Assembly (NCBI GenBank): GCA_024398845.1
Contig: JAKSIM010000004.1
Coordinates: 1-64,000, forward strand
Direction: 5' to 3'
DNA: 64,000 nucleotides
DNA from: Fibrobacter sp.
GTDB taxonomy: Bacteria; Fibrobacterota; Fibrobacteria; Fibrobacterales; Fibrobacteraceae
Each line of letters starts with the position of its first letter. Position 1 is the first letter of the stretch. Made by a program: the position numbers and the translations under genes. The notes under the pieces were generated by a model. It had not been told where the DNA came from. It did not search any database and worked only from the letters and a program-made list of their open reading frames with translations. Below are positions 35,409 to 45,164 of this stretch, in pieces.

Positions 35409-36386
35409 ATGAAAAAATTATTCGTACTGTGGCTTGCCGCAATGATGTTCGTCGCCTGCGGTGACGACAGCAGTTCCAACGCAGGTCATGATTTTTCAAA
35501 GGACCCCGGAACCATCTACCGCTACTTGGATGTTTCTCAACTTGACGCCAATCAAATTGTCATGGACTACGGATACTGTGATTCGGACAGTCTTGGAAAT
35601 GTCTATTGGAAACCTGGACCAAGAACAGATTTATACTCCATTCGAAACGACACTCTTTTGCTCAGAAGGGTGTATGAAGATGGGGATACAAGTGACGAAT
35701 ATGAGATTTTCACAGGAAACAATAGTGGCATCATTGGCAATTGGCATGAAACAAACTGCGAATACGATTACGACTACGATAGCGGGGAAACAGTGATAGA
35801 TTGCTATGCATCACCATTGGTCACCTACTTGGATATTTCTAATGATTACGCCATAGCCTCTGCTAAACTAAATCCCAATTACGATTTAATGTCCAACGAT
35901 GGAATCTGTTACGACCTATATGAATTTGGTGAAAAATTAGAAGATTTGTGTTATGCAAAATACGATTCTTTTGCGAATATTCACGGAGTGTATTCCGTTC
36001 CTGACGTAGTAGTTCTCAACGACACCATTTCCATAACTCGAAAATCACCCTTAAGCATTGCAGTAAAAATTGGATCTGTCGAGTTTTTGTATAGTGAGGC
36101 AATAGATGTTTCCGAAGACAATTGGACAAGAAATCGCTCTGTATCCCTTGGCGGGAAAACTTGTACCTATGGCTACGCAACAATTTTCATTCCAAAAGAA
36201 AATTGCAACGAAAACGGAGCCAAGGCCTTAGTAGAATTAGAAAAAAATAGTGAAAAAATGAAAGATGAATATAAACAATGTATAGAAGATCTTCACCTTC
36301 CTCAGGTTCAAACCGACTACACCCTCTACAAAAAAGCAGCAATCTATCGCCCCCACACAAAAAAGCGGACTTTATTTGAGAAATAA
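35409..36386 (+). CDS. Putative lipoprotein, function unknown
   Basis: 325 residues. The N-terminus is a lipoprotein signal (MKKLFVLWLAAMMFVACGDD, lipobox FVAC) followed by a Ser/Asn linker. The body is rich in Asp and Tyr and looks beta-structured (YDYDYDSGETVIDCYA, DISNDYAIASAKLN). No catalytic motif is seen. AAAGGAAAA precedes the ATG. The stop overlaps the TTG start of tilS by 11 bp. Low-similarity lipoproteins of this kind are common in Fibrobacter. Confidence 0.85.
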   Translation: MKKLFVLWLAAMMFVACGDDSSSNAGHDFSKDPGTIYRYLDVSQLDANQIVMDYGYCDSDSLGNVYWKPGPRTDLYSIRNDTLLLRRVYEDGDTSDEYEIFTGNNSGIIGNWHETNCEYDYDYDSGETVIDCYASPLVTYLDISNDYAIASAKLNPNYDLMSNDGICYDLYEFGEKLEDLCYAKYDSFANIHGVYSVPDVVVLNDTISITRKSPLSIAVKIGSVEFLYSEAIDVSEDNWTRNRSVSLGGKTCTYGYATIFIPKENCNENGAKALVELEKNSEKMKDEYKQCIEDLHLPQVQTDYTLYKKAAIYRPHTKKRTLFEK

Positions 36387-37638
36387 TCTAGCCACAGAAA
36401 TTCAGCAACAACTCAATGACCGAAAATTTCGGCGGTTGTTGCTTGCTGTTTCCGGCGGCTTGGACTCCATTTGTTTAGCTCATTACTTTATCACAAATCG
36501 AGACGTTCTAGGCGTTGAATGGCTAGGCATAGCCCACGTGAACCACGGTCTGCGTGCAGGTTCCGCCGATTTGGACGAGAAGTTGGTCCGCGATTTTGCA
36601 ACGGCGTACGGCATTCCTTTTTTCTGTGCGCATTTGGACGGGGCTGCTTTAAAATCTGCAGAAGGTTCCCTTGAAGAAAATGCCCGCGACGCGCGATACG
36701 ACGCCCTACGCAATTTTGCTGAGGAAGCGCTCGCCGACGCCATCCTGACAGCACACCATGCGGGCGACCAGGCGGAAACCGTCTATATGCGACTCCGGCG
36801 AGGTACGACTCTTGCAGGCCTTCGCGGCATGCAAAGTATCCGTCAAACAGCCAAGACTCCCATTTACCGTCCGTTCCTGAATGTCCCCCGCGAAGAACTG
36901 CGCGACTACGCCCGCGAAAACAGCCTCACTTGGCGTGAAGACGAAAGCAATACCGACACCAAATTCACTCGAAACCTAGTGCGTCAAAAACTGCTCCCAG
37001 CACTCGAAGAGACAAACGCCGGAGCTTCGGCACAACTCAGCCGTATCGCCACGCTCGCCGACAACGTCTACCGCAAGGCTATAGAAGCCGCCAACCGAAT
37101 TTTCGAACCTATGGTCGTCGCCGCCGTGAATTGGCCCTTCGAAGCAAATATTTCGCCTTATAAAAAAGTTTTTGCGTTAAACGCGGCAAAAGTTTCGGCC
37201 TTCGCCGAGATGACGAAGGTTTCAGCAGGAATGGCAGAACTTTTTCGTCTTTGGCTTGATTCTCGAGGATTTCGCTTCCCTGTGGGCACCTTTGATACAT
37301 CGGCGCAGCCTTCTGCGTTCACTTCAACAAGCTATCGCACGCGCTTTATCGAGAAATGCCGCAATATTATCTGGATTTACGATTCAGCCTTGTGTCAAAA
37401 ACAAAACAATTTGTATTTTTTGAGCGATAAACAAAGATTTTCCGATGTGGAAGGTGTTTGGAGAGCCCCAATGGACGGGGATATCCTCACACCACCTGAT
37501 TCGAAAATTAAATCTCGGCCCCTAAAGCAGTGGCTTCAAGAGAAGGGAATTCCGCACTGGGTGCGCCCATCTTTACAAGTTTTTGCCCAAGGGAGTCAGA
37601 TTCTATTTGTATCGGGCATCTGCATCAAAAAGGTTTAA
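36376..37638 (+). CDS. tilS: tRNA(Ile)-lysidine synthase
   Basis: Converts the wobble cytidine of tRNA-Ile (CAU) to lysidine with ATP and lysine. 420 residues. The PP-loop LAVSGGLDSICLAHYF (about 23-38) is clear. GIAHVNHGLR, ENARDARYDALR and TAHHAGDQAETVYMRLRRGT are conserved TilS blocks. The C-terminal domain ends KIKSRPLKQWLQEKGIPHWVR. Translation probably begins at TTG 36376, inside the end of the previous gene. It heads the common bacterial arrangement tilS-ftsH-folP-cdaA. Confidence 0.94.
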   Translation: MRNNLATEIQQQLNDRKFRRLLLAVSGGLDSICLAHYFITNRDVLGVEWLGIAHVNHGLRAGSADLDEKLVRDFATAYGIPFFCAHLDGAALKSAEGSLEENARDARYDALRNFAEEALADAILTAHHAGDQAETVYMRLRRGTTLAGLRGMQSIRQTAKTPIYRPFLNVPREELRDYARENSLTWREDESNTDTKFTRNLVRQKLLPALEETNAGASAQLSRIATLADNVYRKAIEAANRIFEPMVVAAVNWPFEANISPYKKVFALNAAKVSAFAEMTKVSAGMAELFRLWLDSRGFRFPVGTFDTSAQPSAFTSTSYRTRFIEKCRNIIWIYDSALCQKQNNLYFLSDKQRFSDVEGVWRAPMDGDILTPPDSKIKSRPLKQWLQEKGIPHWVRPSLQVFAQGSQILFVSGICIKKV

Positions 37639-37651
37639 AATAGGTAATTGA

Positions 37652-39787
37652 TTGAAAAAAGATAATTTGAATCCTGGGCCAGTTAAAAAGCCCTCCCCGT
37701 TCAAGAATAGAAACTTTATCATAGTTCTTGTAATGCTTCTTATGCTGTTCGTCATGTTCCCGCTCACGGGTAAATCTGTCGAACAAGATTTGACGCGAAC
37801 CGAATTCCTCGCCATGATGGGCGACTCGACCAAGGTTATCACGGAACTCTCCCTGCAAAAGACTCCTGACGGCATCATCATCGAAGGCGCTCGTGAAATG
37901 ACCTCCGACGAAATCGCCGAGGCCAAAAAAAATCGTAGCGCCATTGCAAGATTTACACGCGCCGATGACGACGGTTCCAAGACAAAGCACTTCAAGAGCC
38001 ACATGCTCGAAGTTTCGAACGACCAAATCACAGCATGGGAAATGTTCAAGGGCGTCAAAGTCAAGGTCATCCACGAATCCTCGACCTGGATCGACACCAT
38101 CATGGCATTCCTCCCTGTCGTTATTCTCATCGCGTTCTTCTGGATTATGACCAGCCGTCAAATGGGCGGTGGCGGCAAGAACCCGTTCAGCTTTGGCAAG
38201 AGCCAGGCTAAGATTCTGAGTAACGACCCCAAGAAAAAGACCCTCTTTAGCGATGTCGCCGGTTGCGACGAAGCAAAGCAGGACTTGCAAGAAGTTGTAG
38301 AATTTTTGAAGTGTCCCAAGAAGTACGACGAACTTGGCGGTCGCATTCCAAAGGGAGCCCTCCTTGTCGGTCCTCCGGGCACCGGCAAGACGCTTCTCGC
38401 CCGCGCGGTTGCTGGCGAAGCGGGCGTCCCGTTCTTTAGCATGAGCGGTTCCGACTTCGTAGAAATGTTCGTAGGCGTGGGAGCCTCCCGTGTGCGCGAC
38501 CTTTTTGAAACCGGCAAAAAGAACGCTCCTTGCATTTTGTTCATCGATGAAATCGATGCCGTCGGTCGCCAGCGTGGCGCAGGTCTCGGTGGCGGTCACG
38601 ATGAACGCGAACAGACTTTGAACCAGTTGCTCGTCGAGATGGACGGCTTTGCCGCAAACGAGGGCGTCATCTTGATTGCTGCAACGAACCGCCCCGACGT
38701 GCTCGACAAGGCTCTGCTCCGTCCGGGTCGTTTCGACCGCCAGATTGTGGTCGGCCTCCCCGACCTCAAGGGACGTGAAGAAATTTTGAAGGTCCACTTG
38801 AAAAAGCGCAAAGTTCCTCTGGCAAACGACGTGGATGTTTCCGCCATCGCCAAGGGAACGCCAGGCCTCGCCGGTGCGGACCTCGAGAACCTCGTGAACG
38901 AAGCGGCGCTCCTCGCCGCCCGCTTCAACAACAAGAAAGTGACGATGCTCGACTTCGAGGAAGCTCGCGACAAGCTCAGCATGGGCGCCGAACGCCGCAC
39001 GCTCATCATGACCGAAGAAGAAAAGCGCCACACGGCCTACCACGAAGCGGGCCACGCCCTCATGACGCTTTTGTGCAAGCACAGCGACCCGCTCCACAAG
39101 ATTACCATCATTCCGCGTGGACGCGCTCTTGGCATCACCATGAGTCTGCCCGAACGCGACCAGGTGAGTTACAGCCGCGAATACGCCGAAGAACGCATCA
39201 TGATTATGATGTCCGGCCGACTCGCCGAACTCATTTTCTTCAACCACCAGAGTACAGGCGCCTCGAACGATATTCAGCGCGCCACAGAGCTCGCCCGCAA
39301 GATGATTACGGAATGGGGCTTTGACGAAGAGATTGGACCGGTCTGCTACGCCCGCGCCGACGGCGAAGTGTTCCTCGGCAGAGAAATTTCAAAGCCAAAG
39401 GAAATGAGCGAAATGATGGCCGAGAAAATCGACAACGCCGTCAACAATCTCATCAAGCGTATGGACGCAGCCGCCAAGAAACTTCTTGAAGAAAACAAGG
39501 ATAAGCTTATTGATCTTGCCGAGGCGCTGTTTGAATTTGAAGTTCTGGACCGCGAGGAAATCGACCGCGTAATGGCCGGCGAAAAGCTCGAAGGCACCAA
39601 GAAGAGCCGCCAATACAAGGCCTTGGAAGAACTTGCACAAAAGAAAAAGCGCGAAGAGGAACCACCTCCAGATCCGGGCAAGCAACCGCCAGTCGCTCCC
39701 GTAGCCGACGCTCCAATTGCCGAAGTTTCTCCGAAGCCCGCCACCGGTAGCGAAGCCGCCAGCGACCACTCCGAAGGAAGAGGTTAA
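37652..39787 (+). CDS. ftsH: ATP-dependent zinc metalloprotease FtsH
   Basis: Membrane-bound AAA+ protease that degrades unfolded and regulatory proteins. 711 residues. Two membrane segments (about 14-33 and 150-168) enclose an outer domain. The AAA+ domain has GPPGTGKT (about 241-248), [14 protein letters not shown] and the [20 protein letters not shown] region. The M41 domain has YHEAGHALM (about 461-469). The Pro-rich C-terminal tail is longer than usual. The likely start is TTG 37652. The gap to tilS is 13 bp. Confidence 0.97.
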   Translation: MKKDNLNPGPVKKPSPFKNRNFIIVLVMLLMLFVMFPLTGKSVEQDLTRTEFLAMMGDSTKVITELSLQKTPDGIIIEGAREMTSDEIAEAKKNRSAIARFTRADDDGSKTKHFKSHMLEVSNDQITAWEMFKGVKVKVIHESSTWIDTIMAFLPVVILIAFFWIMTSRQMGGGGKNPFSFGKSQAKILSNDPKKKTLFSDVAGCDEAKQDLQEVVEFLKCPKKYDELGGRIPKGALLVGPPGTGKTLLARAVAGEAGVPFFSMSGSDFVEMFVGVGASRVRDLFETGKKNAPCILFIDEIDAVGRQRGAGLGGGHDEREQTLNQLLVEMDGFAANEGVILIAATNRPDVLDKALLRPGRFDRQIVVGLPDLKGREEILKVHLKKRKVPLANDVDVSAIAKGTPGLAGADLENLVNEAALLAARFNNKKVTMLDFEEARDKLSMGAERRTLIMTEEEKRHTAYHEAGHALMTLLCKHSDPLHKITIIPRGRALGITMSLPERDQVSYSREYAEERIMIMMSGRLAELIFFNHQSTGASNDIQRATELARKMITEWGFDEEIGPVCYARADGEVFLGREISKPKEMSEMMAEKIDNAVNNLIKRMDAAAKKLLEENKDKLIDLAEALFEFEVLDREEIDRVMAGEKLEGTKKSRQYKALEELAQKKKREEEPPPDPGKQPPVAPVADAPIAEVSPKPATGSEAASDHSEGRG

Positions 39788-39827
39788 GGAAACAAGCGAA
39801 TAAGAACTCAGGTGTTTTTCGTTATTA

Positions 39828-40739
39828 ATGTTTGCCGACCTTCTCAACAGCACTAGCGCACTCCCTTGGAAAATCGGGAATACAGTTATTCCCGCAAAGC
39901 GCATGCCGTTGCTCATGGGAATCGTAAACGTCACGCCAGACAGTTTTTTTGACGGTGGCAAGCACAACTCCCCCGCCGACGCTTTTGAACACGCCATATT
40001 TCTTGTAGAGCAGGGCGCCGACATTCTCGATATCGGCGGAGAAAGCAGCCGTCCGGGAAGTGCCCCCGTTTCTGAGCAAGAAGAACTGGACCGCGTTTGC
40101 CCAGTAGTCGAAAGCCTCGCCCAATTTGCGCACATCGCCGAAATTTCGGGCAACAACCCGCGCAAGTTTTTTATTTCTGTTGACACGACCAAAGCAAAAG
40201 TCGCCGAGGAATGCATGCGACTTGGAGCCAACATCATTAACGACATTAGCGCATGCCAAATGGATGCGCAAATGCCTGCTGTGGTCGCCCGTACCCAAGC
40301 CGCAGTCGTCTTGAACCACATGCGCGGGAACTTCGGCACCATGCAGCAAGACTTTAAGCCCTACGCAAACGTGGTCGCAGAAGTCTGCGAAGAACTTGAC
40401 ATGCGAGCAAAGGCCCTCATAACGGCTGGCGTTGAACCGAGCCGCATTTGCATTGACCCGGGAATTGGATTCGGGAAATCGGTCCAGGATAACATCGACC
40501 TGATGAAATCCCTAGACCGAATGCTCCAATTGGGCTACCCCGTACTACTCGGAAGTTCCCGAAAATCGTATATTAGCGGTATACATGGTCTCGAAAACAG
40601 CGACAGACTCATCCCGACGGTATCTGCAGGCCTTATTGCAGCCCTCCAGGGGGTCTCCGCGCTTCGAGTCCACGACGTTCGCGAAGCAAAAGAATCTATA
40701 CTTTATCTAGAGGCGTTGAAGTCCAATGGTACTGTTTAA
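39828..40739 (+). CDS. folP: Dihydropteroate synthase
   Basis: Condenses p-aminobenzoate with dihydropterin pyrophosphate in folate synthesis. 303 residues. MGIVNVTPDSFFDGG, DIGGESSRPGS, SVDTTKAKVAEE, GANIINDIS, IDPGIGFGKS and LGSSRKS are all standard FolP motifs. The gene ends 14 bp inside the start of cdaA, so the two are probably coupled. The N-terminal ~25 residues before the first motif are an ordinary short extension. Confidence 0.97.
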   Translation: MFADLLNSTSALPWKIGNTVIPAKRMPLLMGIVNVTPDSFFDGGKHNSPADAFEHAIFLVEQGADILDIGGESSRPGSAPVSEQEELDRVCPVVESLAQFAHIAEISGNNPRKFFISVDTTKAKVAEECMRLGANIINDISACQMDAQMPAVVARTQAAVVLNHMRGNFGTMQQDFKPYANVVAEVCEELDMRAKALITAGVEPSRICIDPGIGFGKSVQDNIDLMKSLDRMLQLGYPVLLGSSRKSYISGIHGLENSDRLIPTVSAGLIAALQGVSALRVHDVREAKESILYLEALKSNGTV

Positions 40740-41556
40740 AATATTCGATGTCATTGACGTACGAATGGCCGACATTCTAGATGTTCTTCTGGTGTCCATC
40801 ATTCTCTACTATGTATTCCTGTTGTTCCGCGGGACACGTGCTGTGCAAATGATTGTGGGCGGCCTACTTTTGATTGTGGCCTGGCTCATTGCCCAGTGGT
40901 GGGAACTCAAGTCTGTGACGTGGATTCTCAGTAACCTTACGGGAATCGGTATTATCGCCCTCGTGATTCTATTCCAGCCCGAAATCCGAAGCGCCCTGAC
41001 TAGAATCGGCCAAAGCATTAGCCGCGCCGACTTGCGGCAATTATTCTTTCACCCCAGTGGACTTGACGACGTGACAGAATCCATCACTTCTGCCGTACAA
41101 GATTTAGCCAAGAATCGCGTAGGCGCATTGATAGTTCTCGAAAAACGCGTTGGCCTCCGCAACTACGAAGAAACCGGAGAAATATTGAACGCGCGTATTA
41201 GCTCTCGCTTGCTTCGCGCATTGTTCTTCCCGAATTCCGCCCTGCACGATGGCGCCGTTCTTTTAAATAGCCAGCGCATCGTTGCCGCCGGTTGTATTTT
41301 GCCCATGCCCACAGGTAACGCCGAAGGCGATGCCGGTTACGGAATGCGTCACCGCGCAGCCAAGGCCCTCGCCGCCGAATGTGACGCCATGGTGGTCGTT
41401 GTTTCCGAAGAAACCGGTGGTATATCTATCGCCTACCGCAACAGTCTCCGCCGCAAGCTCAGCATTAAGGAACTGGAAGCCGAAATCAAGCGTCACTGGG
41501 CAGAACTATTCCACGACGAATCTGTTGAAACCAACAAAGTGACCAGCGAAGAATAA
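40726..41556 (+). CDS. cdaA: Diadenylate cyclase CdaA
   Basis: Makes the second messenger cyclic di-AMP from two ATP at the inner membrane. 276 residues. Three membrane helices fill the first ~85 residues. The DAC catalytic domain has NSALHDGAVLL (DGA motif, about 172-175) and YGMRHRAAKAL (RHR motif, about 206-210), followed by VSEETGGISIAY. This is the CdaA (YbbP/DacA) form rather than DisA. It overlaps folP. No CdaR regulator is seen next to it. Confidence 0.95.
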   Translation: MVLFKIFDVIDVRMADILDVLLVSIILYYVFLLFRGTRAVQMIVGGLLLIVAWLIAQWWELKSVTWILSNLTGIGIIALVILFQPEIRSALTRIGQSISRADLRQLFFHPSGLDDVTESITSAVQDLAKNRVGALIVLEKRVGLRNYEETGEILNARISSRLLRALFFPNSALHDGAVLLNSQRIVAAGCILPMPTGNAEGDAGYGMRHRAAKALAAECDAMVVVVSEETGGISIAYRNSLRRKLSIKELEAEIKRHWAELFHDESVETNKVTSEE

Positions 41557-41572
41557 TTTTTTTGAGATTCCA

Positions 41573-42856
41573 ATGAACGAAAATAAGAATTCCAACAATA
41601 CGTCTAGCACCAACAGCAAACGTAAAAAGAAAAATATTACCATTCTCATCCTTATGTTCTTGCTGCTATTGTGCTTGTTCATAGTACAATGCCAGCTTGA
41701 CAAAATGAAACAAGAAGCACTGCGCGAACAACAGCAAACAGAACTCGAAGCTCGTCAACAGCACATCCTCGATAGTTTACGCCAGTTAGAAAAAGCCAAG
41801 GCCGACAGCCTCGCCGCCCTCGAAAACGCAAGACTCGCAGACAGTCTCCGCATCGCCGATAGCTTGCGCGTCGCCGACAGCCTCCGTACGGCAGATAGCC
41901 TTCGCCTCGCAGATTCTCTTGCCGCATTAAAATCCAACGTGAACCGCGACAGCATCCGTCACGTACGAGACAGCTTAAACCATGTGCGTGACAGCCTCGC
42001 CGCCATTGAAACCGCACGTCAGGACAGCCTCAAGCGAGCGAACGACAGTCTCGCCACCATAGAAAAAGCCCGTCTGGATTCCCTCGAAAAGAAACGCATC
42101 CAAGATAGCATCCGCGCCTCAGACCAGGTGCCGCCGACGGCCGAAATCACACCTCCCGCCGGACGCTACTACGACCCCATCAAAATGAAGGTCAAATGCG
42201 ATGAAATCAAGTGCAAAACCTACCTCTCTATTGGCGACACTCTACACCCTCAGGCCGCTGACAAGGCAGTGGATTACAACAAGACCGGCAGTGTATTCTT
42301 CTACGCCGAAGACTCCGTAGGGAACAAGTCCGCTTGGGAAGAAGCCAAGTACGACATGGCAAGCGACAACATTTGCGGCAAGAACGCCTACCCTGTTCCA
42401 GTGGGTGGCAAAACCGTCTGCGTCGATGCTTACGAATTCCCGAACACTCCCGACGAGAATCCGCGAGACATGGTCTCCCAGGAACAGGCCGCCATGCTTT
42501 GCGAACAAGCAGGCAAGCACCTTTGCAGCATTGATGAATGGCAGGCCGCCTGCCGTGGCAAAGACAACTTTAAGTACAGCTATGGCGATGGCTACAAGCA
42601 AAACAAGTGCAACACCAACACCAAGACCGTCAAGCGCAGTGGCCGCAAAGAGCAGTGCCGCAGTTGGTGGGGCATGTACGATATGAACGGAAACCTTTGG
42701 GAATGGACTTCATCTACAAGCAAGGATCACCCGAACATGTACCTTGTAGCCGGCGGTGCCTGGAACACCAATAACGCCAGCAAGTGTACCGAGAGCAAGT
42801 TCAGTTTCTACCCGCAGAACCAATACCCGAGTGTAGGCTTCCGCTGCTGTAAGTAA
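41573..42856 (+). CDS. Membrane-anchored coiled-coil protein with sulfatase-modifying-factor-like domain
   Basis: 427 residues in three parts. A membrane helix (about 22-40) follows a basic Asn/Ser-rich head. A long helical stalk (about 45-180) is built from repeats of the five-residue unit ADSLR and variants. A C-terminal region follows, with a chitobiase-like beta domain (PPTAEITPPAGRYYDP) and an FGE/SUMF1-type fold (CVDAYEFPNTPDENPRD, GKHLCSIDEWQAACRG, MNGNLWEWTSS, VGFRCCK). Cys spacing suggests disulfides outside the cytoplasm. It is unlikely to be a true formylglycine enzyme; a surface or envelope role is likelier. It follows cdaA by 16 bp. Confidence 0.83.
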   Translation: MNENKNSNNTSSTNSKRKKKNITILILMFLLLLCLFIVQCQLDKMKQEALREQQQTELEARQQHILDSLRQLEKAKADSLAALENARLADSLRIADSLRVADSLRTADSLRLADSLAALKSNVNRDSIRHVRDSLNHVRDSLAAIETARQDSLKRANDSLATIEKARLDSLEKKRIQDSIRASDQVPPTAEITPPAGRYYDPIKMKVKCDEIKCKTYLSIGDTLHPQAADKAVDYNKTGSVFFYAEDSVGNKSAWEEAKYDMASDNICGKNAYPVPVGGKTVCVDAYEFPNTPDENPRDMVSQEQAAMLCEQAGKHLCSIDEWQAACRGKDNFKYSYGDGYKQNKCNTNTKTVKRSGRKEQCRSWWGMYDMNGNLWEWTSSTSKDHPNMYLVAGGAWNTNNASKCTESKFSFYPQNQYPSVGFRCCK

Positions 42857-43381
42857 CTATTCAAGCATTTCTACATGCAAGTGTTCCGCATCGCCTTTTT
42901 CCCAGAGCACGCGGAACCTACCCTCTAATTGCTTTTGGCAACGTTCTACAATTTCCCGCCGCTTTTCGACGGGAATAAATTTTATTCTAAAATCTAGAGC
43001 CTTGTTTGCGTAATGCTTCGAGAAACGAGTATGGTAAGGCCAGTCATTCCCGCTGGTAATCACAGGCGTATAATCGTCGCCTAAAACCTTGTGGTAAATA
43101 TTGACAATTTCAATACCAGCCGAATCAAGGGCTGGTTCAAGACTTTCCAGATAAACACCGGGCTTCTGCAAAGTCCTCCGCACCAACAGTCGATGCACCT
43201 CGCGCTGCGTAAATGGTTTTGCTTTCAAGTGCTTGTAATAATCTTCCGGGCTCCAAACAATTTCATCTTGGGCTTTAAATTCATAATGCGGAACAGGCCT
43301 CTTATTCGTTTGTATAAGAAAGTAAACAGAAACAAGAGCTGCTAAAGCAAGAATCGGTGCAATTAAATACAAATATTTCAT
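42857..43381 (-). CDS. Membrane-anchored M15-like peptidase
   Basis: 174 residues. An N-terminal membrane anchor (YLYLIAPILALAALVSVYFL) is followed by a periplasmic domain. RFSKHYANKALDFRI supplies a His and an Asp, and GDAEHLHVEML the second His pair, matching the zinc site of the Hedgehog/DD-peptidase fold (M15 and related). It may trim peptidoglycan peptides. It is convergent with the FGE-like gene, whose stop it meets. Substrate is unproven. Confidence 0.78.
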   Translation of the reverse strand: MKYLYLIAPILALAALVSVYFLIQTNKRPVPHYEFKAQDEIVWSPEDYYKHLKAKPFTQREVHRLLVRRTLQKPGVYLESLEPALDSAGIEIVNIYHKVLGDDYTPVITSGNDWPYHTRFSKHYANKALDFRIKFIPVEKRREIVERCQKQLEGRFRVLWEKGDAEHLHVEMLE

Positions 43382-43412
43382 TTTTCAAATTAAAAATAAC
43401 TATTTTATGGTC

Positions 43413-43769
43413 ATGAAAAAGATTATCACTTTCACAGCACTCTCTCTCTTCTCCCTGATGTTCTCCGCTTGCGGAAACGATGCTCCTGCCAACTACGTGG
43501 GATGCTGGAAGGGTGAAGCCAACATGATTTTTGAAGTCCTTACCGAAAACGGCAGCGATTACATAATCCGCAACGTAAACGGCGACCTGACCGCCAAGAT
43601 TGAAGACGGCGCCCTCCGTGGTAAGAATTCCCTCGATATGGAATACGTTATGAAGGTCAAGGGTGACTCGGCCTACTACGAATTCGGTTCAATTACCACG
43701 GGTTACGCCCGCATTAGCAAAGAAGAATACAAGAAGATTTTTGACGCTCAGTCTAGCGCCGCTAACTAA
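43413..43769 (+). CDS. Small putative lipoprotein
   Basis: 118 residues. The lipoprotein signal is MKKIITFTALSLFSLMFSAC. The body is a small beta-rich domain (YVGCWKGEANMIFEVLTENG, YIIRNVNGDLTAKIEDG), like the short ligand- or inhibitor-like folds of many periplasmic lipoproteins. The ATG at 43413 is preferred to an in-frame ATG two codons earlier because the signal peptide then begins in the usual way. Function unknown. Confidence 0.83.
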   Translation: MKKIITFTALSLFSLMFSACGNDAPANYVGCWKGEANMIFEVLTENGSDYIIRNVNGDLTAKIEDGALRGKNSLDMEYVMKVKGDSAYYEFGSITTGYARISKEEYKKIFDAQSSAAN

Positions 43770-43786
43770 GCGCAACAAATAAATCT

Positions 43787-44557
43787 TTAATTATTCATAG
43801 TCTCTTGAACAATCTGTTCAAGAGCTTTTTCGTTTGGAACGCCACTCCACACTCCCTTGATATAGCCTTCGCCATCCAAGAGCATAAGTGTCGGAACCGA
43901 ACGAATGCCGTAACGGCGCCACAAAGCCTGCGTTGCATCACGATACAGCGGGTACGGCGAGCGATGCTGCCTTTCGTAGAAGGCGTTCAACGTACTCAAG
44001 TCTTCATCGGCAATACCGATGACTTCAAGTCCTTGACCACCCAGCTTTCCATAAATACGTTCCAAAATCGGGAGCGTTTTTCGGCACGGACCGCACCACG
44101 TGGCCCAAAAATCCAAAAGTGTAGCCTTGGGCTTCGCCTTGCGCTTGTCACCATTCTGGTAAAAGTTCTTGCCAAACTCGGCCATTTTGCTACCGATGGC
44201 CGACCCCGTGAGGCTGCTAATATCATCGGGTCTATCGGTCAACTTTATCTTCAAAGACATTTTTTTATTATCGCGCAAAATTTCGATATTAATGGTCTGG
44301 CCAACCTTACTTTTAGCAAGAGTTCCAGAAATCTGCGCCATTTCGGCAAGCGGCTTCCCCGCAAAACCAATAATCTTATCACCCGCAGTAACGCCCGCAC
44401 CAAAGCACCCAGAACCAGGATGCACACCCTTCACATCAAGCGCCAGGTGATTTTCGTACGAAGTCTTTTTAAAGATTACACCCAACCACGGTCCGGCAAA
44501 GGCACTCCCCGCAGCAAGCAAAAACATCAAAGCAAAAATTAAACGTTTTTGAAACAT
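43787..44557 (-). CDS. Periplasmic PDZ-thioredoxin fusion protein
   Basis: About 256 residues. A signal peptide (LIFALMFLLAAGSAFA) is followed by a PDZ domain (about 30-110: GVHPGSGCFGAGVTAGDKII) and a TlpA/ResA-type thioredoxin domain (about 135-250) with active site WATWCGPCRK and the cis-Pro segment GIRSVPTLMLLDGEG. It likely reduces or isomerises protein thiols outside the cytoplasm; the PDZ part may select clients. The ATG at 44557 has GAGG upstream. It follows the 189-residue gene closely on the same strand. Confidence 0.88.
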   Translation of the reverse strand: MFQKRLIFALMFLLAAGSAFAGPWLGVIFKKTSYENHLALDVKGVHPGSGCFGAGVTAGDKIIGFAGKPLAEMAQISGTLAKSKVGQTINIEILRDNKKMSLKIKLTDRPDDISSLTGSAIGSKMAEFGKNFYQNGDKRKAKPKATLLDFWATWCGPCRKTLPILERIYGKLGGQGLEVIGIADEDLSTLNAFYERQHRSPYPLYRDATQALWRRYGIRSVPTLMLLDGEGYIKGVWSGVPNEKALEQIVQETMNN

Positions 44558-44571
44558 TCTTATTTCAAGCC

Positions 44572-45141
44572 TCAAAAGAACAACAAAGAGAAATTCAAAT
44601 AAACTAAAAAATGACCCGGGTAATTATTCGAGTCATCACTAGACTTTTTGGCTAACGTTTCCCCAAGCAAATATCCACAGTGCACATCAATGCGCCCCAC
44701 TAGGTTCGCTGTTTTAAAGAACAAAACATCACGTCCATAGCCAATCACAGCAAGCGGGGACACATACGATTTTCCATTTTTTTCCATGAACATGGCGGCA
44801 AATGTAGCACGTAAAAAGTCATCGTGTCCCGACATTAAGGAACCCATAAAATAGAATCGGTAATCCAAGCCAATATCTATTAAATCGTTTCCAAAAAAGA
44901 GATGACCAGAAGTTCCCAAAGAATGGTGAACGCCCAAACGGCGATCTGCCGAAAGCTCAATTCCTCCATCAATGGAATTCAAGTAGTACGACAAAAAGCC
45001 ACCACCACCCAAAATCCACGTTGGAAGTTCGCGATTCTGTTCACGCACAGGATCTTCAATAGGAATGCCCATAAAATCTTTTGCCATTGGCAGAGACACC
45101 GCAAACAAAAGTCCCAAAAGAATTCTACGAACAAACTTCAT
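44572..45141 (-). CDS. Hypothetical exported protein, outer-membrane-like
   Basis: 189 residues. A signal peptide (MKFVRRILLGLLFAVSLPMA) precedes alternating hydrophobic and polar strands with many Gly and aromatic residues (GGGGFLSYYLNSIDGGIEL, DIGLDYRFYFMGSLM). It ends in a run of aromatic and hydrophobic residues (FLVYLNFSLLFF), as beta-barrel outer-membrane proteins often do. No named family is recognised. It is probably co-transcribed with the PDZ-thioredoxin gene. Confidence 0.75.
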   Translation of the reverse strand: MKFVRRILLGLLFAVSLPMAKDFMGIPIEDPVREQNRELPTWILGGGGFLSYYLNSIDGGIELSADRRLGVHHSLGTSGHLFFGNDLIDIGLDYRFYFMGSLMSGHDDFLRATFAAMFMEKNGKSYVSPLAVIGYGRDVLFFKTANLVGRIDVHCGYLLGETLAKKSSDDSNNYPGHFLVYLNFSLLFF

Positions 45142-45164
45142 ATTGGCAGACCAAACGTCAAAAA

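Noticed and set aside
37625-39247. 540-residue minus-strand open frame opposite ftsH
   Set aside because: Shadow of ftsH codon bias; ftsH is complete on the plus strand.
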